Of a DNA stretch of 7,816 nucleotides, positions 1 through 5,151 are shown one piece after another. Below the pieces are notes generated by a model. It searched no databases. It was not told the DNA's origin and worked only from the letters and a program-made list of their open reading frames with translations. Position 1 is the stretch's first letter; each line of letters starts with the position of its first letter. The DNA is taken from assembly GCA_003159055.1 (NCBI GenBank), contig PMLH01000600.1, positions 1-7,816 of the forward strand, written 5' to 3'. Origin of the DNA: Myxococcales bacterium (GTDB lineage: Bacteria > Myxococcota > Polyangia > Fen-1088). Position numbers and translations under genes: made by a program.

Positions 1-196
1 CGATGCGATGGCCGAGGTAGCCGCGCACGATGACGAAGTCGCGCACACCGGCGGCGGTGAGGGCTTCCAGTTGCCAGTGCAAGATGGGACGGCCGCCGAC
101 CCTGACCATGCACTTGGGAATCTCATCGGTGCTTTGCCCGAGGCGCCGTCCGCGTCCGGCAGCGACGATGATGGCTTTCTGACCCGGAGAATTCAC
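1..196 (-). CDS. Nucleotidyltransferase (NTP_transferase family), N-terminal part, runs off the left edge
   Basis: The first 65 codons of a nucleotidyltransferase that would couple a nucleoside triphosphate to a sugar- or polyol-phosphate in the cytoplasm. Seen: a GTG start at 196, then a Rossmann-like first strand (KAIIVAAGRGRRLG, residues 7-20) holding the G-x-G-x-R-L nucleotide-binding loop, the catalytic-type Lys of the PK motif at residue 28, VGGRPI at 32-38, and a second strand with a GY turn (FVIVRGY, 54-60). The order and spacing fit the family signature. An SD-like AAGGTGA lies about 5 nt before the GTG. The gene begins 4 nt after the stop of the CDP-alcohol phosphatidyltransferase, so the two are almost surely translated from one message. 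By context it may make the CDP-alcohol used next door (for example CDP-inositol, as in IPCT enzymes), but the part that decides substrate lies outside the window. Confidence 0.85.
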   Translation of the reverse strand, partial: MNSPGQKAIIVAAGRGRRLGQSTDEIPKCMVRVGGRPILHWQLEALTAAGVRDFVIVRGYLGHRI

Positions 197-200
197 GACT

Positions 201-947
201 TCACCTTCGACCGAGTTTGAGAGCGATGCCGAGCAGCGACCGCGCCGCATAGGCACCGTTGATGACGATGTACACGTGCAGGAACGTGTCCAGTTGGTCG
301 GCGATGGCGACCAGCAAAAGGTAGCTTGGGTAGTGGATCAGAAAACGCCCGAGATCCTCGACCAGGCCGAGAATCGACGCCCGACCGCGCGCCGGCTCCT
401 TCGCGGCGAAACCCTCGCCATAATCGCCCGCCGATTGCGGCCGGACCGATCCCGTCGTGAACAGGTATTCGGGCCGCCGCATGAAGGTGGTCAAGCTGAT
501 GGCGCTGGCGATGACCGCCAGCCCAAGCAAAGCCTCGACCAGCCAGAGCTCGTGCCCGTCGGACTGCCACAGGCGAAGCCCCGTGGCCGCGACCAGCATG
601 AAGGCCTTGAGCTCGTCCATGAGGAAATCGAGGTGCGCGCCGACCGGCGACGATAGATGCTTGAGCCGCGCAAGCTGCCCGTCGGTGCAGTCGAGCACAT
701 ACGACAACTCCAGAATCAACACCGCGGAAATCAGGCCCTGCCGGCCGTGTCCGAGCACGAGCCAAGCCATGGCCCCGACGAAGGTCAGGAGCGACAGGAA
801 TGTGATTTGGTTCGGCGTGATGCGGGTCTTGGCCAGCGGAACCAGCAGCACGGCGGCAAGCGGCCGCGCCACGAAACGGTTCCAGAGAATATCCCGCGGT
901 TTTCTTGTCTCGCGGTAAACCCCTGCGACTTGGGAAAAGAAACTCAC
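201..947 (-). CDS. CDP-alcohol phosphatidyltransferase family membrane protein
   Basis: An integral membrane enzyme of 248 aa that moves a phospho-alcohol from a CDP-alcohol to an acceptor hydroxyl. The diagnostic motif D-x2-D-G-x2-A-R-x8-G-x3-D-x3-D is intact: D86, D89, G90, A93, R94, G103, D107 and D111, giving the four metal-binding aspartates. Hydrophobic segments lie near 28-39, 47-67, 70-86, 112-126, 133-156, 200-217 and 219-240, as expected for the six-helix fold plus an N-terminal amphipathic stretch. The GTG start at 947 is chosen because the family-like N-terminus begins there, but I see no clear SD before it. It lies 51 nt after the DUF4388 gene and 4 nt before the nucleotidyltransferase. 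Pairing with a nucleotidyltransferase recalls separate IPCT and di-myo-inositol-phosphate synthase functions, though a phospholipid synthase is equally possible. The substrate cannot be read from sequence alone. Confidence 0.9.
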   Translation of the reverse strand: MSFFSQVAGVYRETRKPRDILWNRFVARPLAAVLLVPLAKTRITPNQITFLSLLTFVGAMAWLVLGHGRQGLISAVLILELSYVLDCTDGQLARLKHLSSPVGAHLDFLMDELKAFMLVAATGLRLWQSDGHELWLVEALLGLAVIASAISLTTFMRRPEYLFTTGSVRPQSAGDYGEGFAAKEPARGRASILGLVEDLGRFLIHYPSYLLLVAIADQLDTFLHVYIVINGAYAARSLLGIALKLGRR

Positions 948-983
948 AGCAGTAGTTAAGCGCCGGCGCGCGCGTCCGCCAAG

Positions 984-1011
984 TTTAGTGGTGCAACTTT
1001 AGTGGTGGAAC
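984..1011. repeat. 14-bp tandem duplication across the DUF4388 stop codon
   Basis: Two adjacent 14-bp units, 984-997 and 998-1011, read TTTAGTGGTGCAAC and TTTAGTGGTGGAAC on the plus strand and differ at one base. On the coding (minus) strand the upstream copy encodes the final Phe-His-His and contains the TAA stop (999-1001); the downstream copy is the start of the 51-nt gap before the phosphatidyltransferase gene. The unit length is not a multiple of three, so the second copy is not an in-frame peptide repeat. The simplest reading is replication slippage. Confidence 0.9.
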
Positions 1012-2972
1012 AAGGGCAAGTACCAATAGGCCCAATAGGCGACCACGATGCCGGCACCGATGGCCAAGCCGATCATGATGTAGACCCTGACGGGCTGCTC
1101 GCCGAGCCCCTTGCGTACCACGCGAGCCCGTCGCGAGGTCAACGGTCGCGAGGGAACCATCGCTGGACTCCCGGGCTGTGGCCGCGGCGTCAGCTCGGGT
1201 TGGTCAGCGATCTCGACGGGCGCAGCGGCGGGTGGCAGATGGTGCGCGTGTCCTCGCTTGGCTTCGATGGTGCCCGAGGCGGGCTTCAGATCGTTCGACG
1301 CTGGCGGCTGTTGTTTTGCCGGCTGTGCCGGCTGCGCGAGGTGGAAGGGCGGTGGCGTGAGAGCCACAGGTACAGGTATGGACGGCGTAGCGGCATCCGC
1401 TCGGTTCTGCCTGGCGGGTGTCGGCCCGGCCGCCGCGCTTCCACCGCTGGCCGCGAGCTCGGCGGGGCGGGGGGGGCGTATCCCCGCTGGCTTCGCTTGC
1501 GTGATCGGCGGTGGCGTCGGGTGCGATGCAGGTCGAGCTGGCGGCGCGGGAATCAGGGGCACTGCCGGCACAGGCGGCGTACCGCGGGTTGTCAGCTCGG
1601 ATGGCAATGGCTCCACCGGTGACCGTCCAGGCATGCTCCCCATCGCCGGGGTGAGCGTGCGCACGTGAGGCTTTGCGGCCGTGGCGGCAGGTTGCGTTGG
1701 AGCGCCCTGCGTGGCGGCCACGGTCTTCTCCGCGGTAGGTTGCTGAGGCCCAGGTCGAGCGCAGGGGCGCCCCTGAGCCTGCACTGGCGTGGCAGCCTGC
1801 GTCTGCTGCGGGGCTTGCGCCGATTGCGGGGCCGGGACTTGCTGGGCAGGGGGCTGACCCACCACGACCGGGAGAGCGCCGGGCTGTCGCGCCGCGGGCT
1901 CTGCAGCCACCGGCGCTCGCGAGGCGGTTGCCGGCGCGCCGGTCGAGCCGGGACCTGCGAGCCGGGCTTGCACGGGGGCCGGGGCCGGTCCAGCAGGTCG
2001 CGCCGGCGGAGCCGCCGGTGGTTTCGCCGCGGCTAGGTGGCTGGGAGGTGATGGCTGGGCCGCAGCAGGCTGGCGGCTCGCAGTTGCTGCCGGCGGGGCA
2101 CTCGGCTTTGCGGCGCCTTCGCGGGAAGCTGGCGCTGCCTGCGCCGGTGCCTCTGGGCGTGCGGGCTGCGGGGAAGCTGGCGCCAACACGGCCGCTGGTT
2201 TCCCTGCTTGGGCCGGAGCCACTGGCGCCGGACGGGCCAGTGCGGGCGCGCCCGCAGCGGGCCGGGAAGGCGTCGTCGACACCCCTGGGCCTGTCCCAGC
2301 GCTTCCGGCCGAGGCTGCTGACGACGGTTCGGCCGCTCCGCTCGAGCCCGGCACCAAGGGAAGCGTGCTGTGCCGTTTTCGTTCGCCCTTCGTGATCGGC
2401 TCGACCGAGCGAGCCGTGCCCTTGCGTGATGGTGTAGGCGGCAGGACCGGAGCAGGCAGGACGATTTCGTACGAACCGTCGGTCCACGCCATGACCTCGG
2501 GCAGGCGCTCAGAACCCTCGCCGCCGCCGACCGAGGTGCTGATGATTTCTCCGCGCCGGTAGTTGATCACCGCCCGCTCCTGTCCGCGCCAGACTTCAAC
2601 GCGGCAGGTGAGGACGTAGTCCTCGCAGTAGCGCATGAGGGCCGCCACCGGCCGGCCTTTGAGGCTGCCTTCGTGCGGGCCGGGCGTGCTGAGTGAACCG
2701 GTCTCTGGATCGGGCAGACGGGCCTCGACGACGTAGCGCGCGCCTTCCAGCCGTTGTAGCGCCGCCATGGCATCGTCTCGTCGCAAGCTGCCAGCGAAAG
2801 CGTCGGCCAATCCGCCAGCCAGCAGGTGCACCTCGCCAGCGTTGCTGTCGGTCGTGCCGGGCGCGATGACCTCGATCCGCACCGGTGAGGCGGCGGACTG
2901 AAGCGCGGAAACCAGCTCGCTCAGCGAGCCGCCTTCCCATTCGGTCGTCAGGTCAGCGGATGGTCCGACCAT
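999..2972 (-). CDS. Tail-anchored protein with tandem DUF4388 (PATAN-like) repeats and long Pro/Ala-rich linker
   Basis: 657 aa with three parts. Residues about 15-90 and 102-175 look like two diverged copies of one module: each opens with GSL, then a hydrophobic strand, a G-E-V/I strand turn and a C-terminal strand ending in LP (GARYVVEARLP, then W-x2-G-S-YEIVLP). This resembles DUF4388, the PATAN domain of PatA-type regulators, often a protein-interaction module. Residues about 176-610 are low-complexity Pro/Ala/Gln with no visible domain. The end has a basic patch (RRARVVRKG) and one hydrophobic helix at about 629-650, leaving a seven-residue tail (YLPLFHH). With no N-terminal signal peptide and positive charges before the helix, the bulk should face the cytoplasm, tethered to the inner membrane. 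It follows the small lipoprotein gene by 20 nt. Function is unknown; a scaffold or signalling adaptor is my inference. Repeat assignment is by eye. Confidence 0.85.
   Translation of the reverse strand: MVGPSADLTTEWEGGSLSELVSALQSAASPVRIEVIAPGTTDSNAGEVHLLAGGLADAFAGSLRRDDAMAALQRLEGARYVVEARLPDPETGSLSTPGPHEGSLKGRPVAALMRYCEDYVLTCRVEVWRGQERAVINYRRGEIISTSVGGGEGSERLPEVMAWTDGSYEIVLPAPVLPPTPSRKGTARSVEPITKGERKRHSTLPLVPGSSGAAEPSSAASAGSAGTGPGVSTTPSRPAAGAPALARPAPVAPAQAGKPAAVLAPASPQPARPEAPAQAAPASREGAAKPSAPPAATASRQPAAAQPSPPSHLAAAKPPAAPPARPAGPAPAPVQARLAGPGSTGAPATASRAPVAAEPAARQPGALPVVVGQPPAQQVPAPQSAQAPQQTQAATPVQAQGRPCARPGPQQPTAEKTVAATQGAPTQPAATAAKPHVRTLTPAMGSMPGRSPVEPLPSELTTRGTPPVPAVPLIPAPPARPASHPTPPPITQAKPAGIRPPRPAELAASGGSAAAGPTPARQNRADAATPSIPVPVALTPPPFHLAQPAQPAKQQPPASNDLKPASGTIEAKRGHAHHLPPAAAPVEIADQPELTPRPQPGSPAMVPSRPLTSRRARVVRKGLGEQPVRVYIMIGLAIGAGIVVAYWAYWYLPLFHH
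1469..1476 (-). repeat. Eight-base C homopolymer (coding strand) inside the DUF4388 linker
   Basis: An uninterrupted run of eight G on the plus strand, i.e. C8 on the coding strand, spans the codons for R-P-P-R in the proline-rich linker. Gain of one C would shift translation into a frame that stays open until a stop at 1204, removing the C-terminal membrane helix. It is a possible slippage site, or simply a by-product of proline-rich coding in a GC-rich genome. Confidence 0.8.
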
Positions 2973-2988
2973 GCCAGAGCTTCGTTGT

Positions 2989-2994
2989 CCTCCT
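2989..2994 (-). promoter_or_regulatory. Shine-Dalgarno AGGAGG overlapping the lipoprotein stop codon
   Basis: AGGAGG on the minus strand, a perfect SD core, shares two bases with the TAG stop (2995-2993) of the upstream lipoprotein gene. The next in-frame ATG, used by the DUF4388 gene, is 16 nt further on at 2972, about twice the usual spacing. No ATG, GTG or TTG lies in the same frame between them. Translational coupling from the lipoprotein gene is likely; the long spacer may lower initiation. Confidence 0.6.
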
Positions 2995-3274
2995 AGTTGG
3001 CCCCGTCGATGGATGCATCGAGGTCGTAACCTGCCTCGTCTAGCGATTCATCGACGGAGACATCGCCGCTACTCCCATCGGCGGAATTGCCGGATTCCTC
3101 AACCGTCGCATCCGCGTCATCGCCGACGGCGGTATCCGGGGGAACGAAACCCACGTCGGCGTCGGTCCCCCACTGGAGATCACGCGGTTGATTCGGCGAG
3201 CAGCCGGGTAGCATCATCAACGCAGCGGTCGCCAGAATCGCGGTGCTGCTTGCGAGCCTTTCCCGAAACGACAT
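2993..3274 (-). CDS. Small acidic lipoprotein, function unknown
   Basis: 93 aa from the ATG at 3274. The N-terminus is a classic lipoprotein signal: basic start (MSFRERL), hydrophobic core (AILATAALMM) and lipobox LPGC with the acylated Cys at residue 25. The mature 69 residues contain about 18 Asp/Glu and one Arg, with Ser, Ala and Gly filling the rest, so they are probably disordered and strongly negative on the periplasmic side of a membrane. A TTG at 3310 would add 12 residues in front of the basic start and is a poorer choice; neither start has a good SD. The gene ends 20 nt before the DUF4388 gene and its stop overlaps that gene's SD, suggesting coupling. Short Asp-rich lipoproteins are common in Myxococcota. 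I do not recognise a specific family. It could be an outer-membrane-anchored spacer or metal-binding peptide, but nothing shows this. Confidence 0.75.
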   Translation of the reverse strand: MSFRERLASSTAILATAALMMLPGCSPNQPRDLQWGTDADVGFVPPDTAVGDDADATVEESGNSADGSSGDVSVDESLDEAGYDLDASIDGAN

Positions 3275-3337
3275 GGGTTCGACGGTACCAAGGCCCCAGC
3301 AGGGCCGCAAGTGGACAGCAGCGGAAAGCGCCGGTTT

Positions 3338-4018
3338 CTACGGAAGAATCGTGGCTTCCTTCACGTAGTCAAGTAGCGGGAAGTCGCGCAGAAGGTAGGC
3401 ATTGCCCTCGCCCTGAATCCGGCCCTGGTTCGGGCCGCGGCCCTGCGGCGCACCTTCGCCGTACTCGGCGTACAGCGAATCGACCACGTCCATGCCGCTT
3501 GTGACCTGACCGAACGGGGCAAATCCCATACCGTCCAGCCGGCTGTTTCCGTCCGCAAAGTTGATGAAGAACTGGGTCGTGCGCGTGCCTGGCCCGGCGG
3601 TGGCAAAGGAAACGAAGCCGCGCAAGTTCGACTTCTGAACCGGATCGTCTGCGATGCGCTGGTCACGCCAGATGTTGTTCATCTCGGGCTTGCCGTGGAT
3701 GCCGATCTGGGCCATGAAACCGCGGACGACACGGAAAAAGCGGGTCTCGTTGTAGTAGCCGTTCTTGACCAAATTGAAGAAACGGTCGGCACCGAAGGGC
3801 GCCCAATCGCGGTGCACCTCAATGACGAAGTCGCCCTTCGACGTGGCAAAGCGCGCGCGGTACACGTCGGGCGCCTTTTCCGTGAGCGATGCAGGCTTGT
3901 CGAGCGACGCCTTTTGCGCAGCCACCGGAATCGCTCGTGCTTCGGTGGATTTCTTGCAGGCAGAGGTAGAGGCGAAAGACAGAACAACCGAAATCAGGCC
4001 GATGATGGTCGAACGCAT
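3338..4018 (-). CDS. Exported cyclophilin-type peptidyl-prolyl cis-trans isomerase
   Basis: 226 aa. It should catalyse cis-trans isomerisation of Xaa-Pro bonds during protein folding outside the cytoplasm. The N-terminus has a signal peptide (residues 1-20) followed by Cys21 and Lys-Lys; the context STSAC is a weak lipobox (Thr at -3), so it may be a lipoprotein or a normally cleaved protein. The cyclophilin domain spans about 52-220. Active-site residues are visible: FFRVVRGFMAQ at 94-104 supplies Arg96, Phe101, Met102 and Gln104 (equivalent to R55, F60, M61 and Q63 of human CypA); TTQFFIN at 147-153 supplies Gln149 and Phe151; RLDG at 160-163 is the substrate loop. The C-terminal GEGAP...GNAYL extension fits a subfamily I associate with myxobacteria. 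The frame stays open upstream to 4294, but that stretch lacks a signal peptide and overlaps the divergent hydrolase gene, so ATG 4018 is preferred. Confidence 0.92.
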   Translation of the reverse strand: MRSTIIGLISVVLSFASTSACKKSTEARAIPVAAQKASLDKPASLTEKAPDVYRARFATSKGDFVIEVHRDWAPFGADRFFNLVKNGYYNETRFFRVVRGFMAQIGIHGKPEMNNIWRDQRIADDPVQKSNLRGFVSFATAGPGTRTTQFFINFADGNSRLDGMGFAPFGQVTSGMDVVDSLYAEYGEGAPQGRGPNQGRIQGEGNAYLLRDFPLLDYVKEATILP

Positions 4019-4026
4019 GACTGGAG

Positions 4027-4055
4027 CATATATCGAAGGACGGCGTGCGCGTCTA
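4027..4055 (-). promoter_or_regulatory. Possible sigma70-type promoter of the cyclophilin gene, giving a near-leaderless mRNA
   Basis: On the minus strand TAGACG (4055-4050; 4 of 6 to TTGACA) and TATATG (4032-4027; 4 of 6 to TATAAT) are separated by 17 nt. Transcription would start near 4020, only a few bases before the ATG at 4018. This agrees with the absence of any SD before that ATG. The hexamers are weak, so this is a candidate only. Confidence 0.35.
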
Positions 4056-4058
4056 GAC
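4051..4058. promoter_or_regulatory. 8-bp palindrome GTCTAGAC in the divergent intergenic region
   Basis: A perfect 8-bp palindrome lies roughly midway between the divergent starts at 4018 and 4096 and overlaps the candidate -35 element of the cyclophilin gene. Its core also gives TAGAC on both strands, resembling half a -10 element each way. It could be a small operator or chance; 8 bp alone is weak evidence. Confidence 0.2.
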
Positions 4059-4095
4059 TCGACCGGCACGAGGCAAGCCGTTACTCTTTGCGGAC

Positions 4096-5076
4096 ATGGC
4101 TTGGGCTGGCGAAGATGACCACAAGCGCCACGTGATCGAACGTGCCAAGGAGCTCGATCACGAACATCGTCGTAGAGCGCGCACGGCGGCCGACAGCGGC
4201 CTCGTGCGCATGGTTTCGCTCCGGCTTTTGCGGACCCTTCTGTGGAGGCTGTTTTCTGCATCGAAGCGTCCGGTGCCTCGTCAGGTCGCAGCACCCCTGC
4301 CTGGGCACATGGCCGTGACCTTCGTGGGACACGCGTCGGTGATGCTCACCACCAGCCAGGCAAGGATTCTGGTCGACCCCTATCTCGGCGATTTCCTGTC
4401 GGGTATCAGGCGGCGCGAGTCGGCCTGCTTGGCCCAAGCGGACGCCCAGCAGGCGACCCTGATCCTGATCTCGCACGCGCATCGCGACCGCCTGCATCTA
4501 CCCAGCTTGCGACAGCTGCCTCGTCGGGCTCGCCTGGTGGTGCCACCTCGGTGCGGCTCGCTCGTGGATTCGCTGGGCTTTTCGGAGGTCGTCGAGCTTG
4601 AACCCGGACGAAGCATCGAGCACGCCGATGTCGAAGTGACGGCGGTCGCAGCCCGGCACGACGGCAGGCGCGGCCTTTTCGACCGCACCTGGCGATCGAC
4701 CTTGGGGTTCATCGTGAAATGCGACGAAGCGTCGGTCTACTACGCCGGCGATACGGCCTATTTCTCGGGGTTCGAAGAGATTGGCCGTCGCTTGCACCCG
4801 AACGTTGCGCTTCTGCCCATCGCCGGCTATGAGCCCCCAGAGCAGCGGAGCGACCACATGTCGCCGCTCGATGCGGTCCACGCCTTCGAGGATCTGGGGG
4901 CCAAGCTCCTGGTGCCCATCGGCTATGGTTCGTTCCCCATGGGCTACGAACCCGACGATGAACCGTTGGAGTGGCTCTTCGACCTGTGTCGCGAGCGCGG
5001 CCTTTCCGACCGCTTGGTCGTGCTGAGGCCCGGCGAAACCTGTCAGGTGCACGGCCGAACACCTGAGAAGAAGTAG
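4096..5076 (+). CDS. Metallo-beta-lactamase-fold hydrolase (NAPE-PLD/UlaG-like) with an altered metal site
   Basis: 326 aa, MBL fold from about residue 70 to 315. Seen in order: VTFVGHASVML (74-84) and ILVDPYL (91-97), the usual opening of NAPE-PLD/UlaG-like enzymes; the metal motif as H127-A-H129-R-D131-R132; H188 in AARHDGR; D219 in YYAGDTAYF; HMSP with H254; and PIGYGSF at 274-280. Relative to NAPE-PLD, the four ligands of zinc 1 (H127, H129, H188, D219) are present, while two zinc 2 ligands are changed: the last His of HxHxDH is Arg132 and the His before the G-T-F motif is Gly276. It may be a one-metal enzyme, a different activity or a non-catalytic binder. Start: ATG 4096 has only a weak GCGGA before it; ATG 4210 (residue 39), just before a hydrophobic-basic stretch LRLLRTLLWRLF, is a credible alternative that removes a highly charged N-terminus. 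It diverges from the cyclophilin gene. Substrate unknown. Confidence 0.88.
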   Translation: MAWAGEDDHKRHVIERAKELDHEHRRRARTAADSGLVRMVSLRLLRTLLWRLFSASKRPVPRQVAAPLPGHMAVTFVGHASVMLTTSQARILVDPYLGDFLSGIRRRESACLAQADAQQATLILISHAHRDRLHLPSLRQLPRRARLVVPPRCGSLVDSLGFSEVVELEPGRSIEHADVEVTAVAARHDGRRGLFDRTWRSTLGFIVKCDEASVYYAGDTAYFSGFEEIGRRLHPNVALLPIAGYEPPEQRSDHMSPLDAVHAFEDLGAKLLVPIGYGSFPMGYEPDDEPLEWLFDLCRERGLSDRLVVLRPGETCQVHGRTPEKK

Positions 5077-5110
5077 CCGGCGCTGATCGTTTCCCTTTGC
5101 CCTGGCACAC

Positions 5111-5119
5111 TGCTAGAGT
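5111..5119 (+). promoter_or_regulatory. Candidate extended -10 promoter for the glycosyltransferase-PilZ pair
   Basis: TGCTAGAGT matches the extended -10 layout TG-N-TANANT (TAGAGT is 4 of 6 to TATAAT). A weak -35 (TTCCCT, 5091-5096) sits 17 nt upstream of the hexamer. Transcription would begin about 5126, leaving a leader of about 25 nt before ATG 5152. It lies in the 75-bp gap after the hydrolase gene, where I see no terminator, so read-through from the hydrolase is also possible. Confidence 0.4.
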
Positions 5120-5151
5120 GCCCGCCCGGAAACCGATAGCCGAGAGCACGC

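Noticed and set aside
1002..2036. Several plus-strand open frames opposite the DUF4388 linker
   Set aside because: Arg/Gly-rich overlapping shadows in more than one frame, with no ribosome site or domain.
1204..2487. 427-codon open frame on the minus strand overlapping the DUF4388 gene
   Set aside because: It is a shifted-frame shadow of the Pro/Ala-rich linker; high GC removes stops. It has an Arg/Gly/Ser-rich composition with no domain, and the competing frame carries the DUF4388 modules and the membrane helix.
3292..3306. GC hairpin (5-bp stem GGCCC/GGGCC, 5-nt loop) between the cyclophilin and lipoprotein genes
   Set aside because: Short stem and no following U-tract on the minus strand, so I do not call it a terminator.
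4019..4294. 92-codon N-terminal extension of the cyclophilin frame
   Set aside because: It would bury the signal peptide inside the protein and overlaps the divergent hydrolase coding region; ATG 4018 gives a proper export signal.
5103..5119. Sigma54-like TGGCAC upstream of the glycosyltransferase
   Set aside because: The -12 element should read TTGC five bases further on but reads TAGA; the extended -10 reading of the same bases is better.
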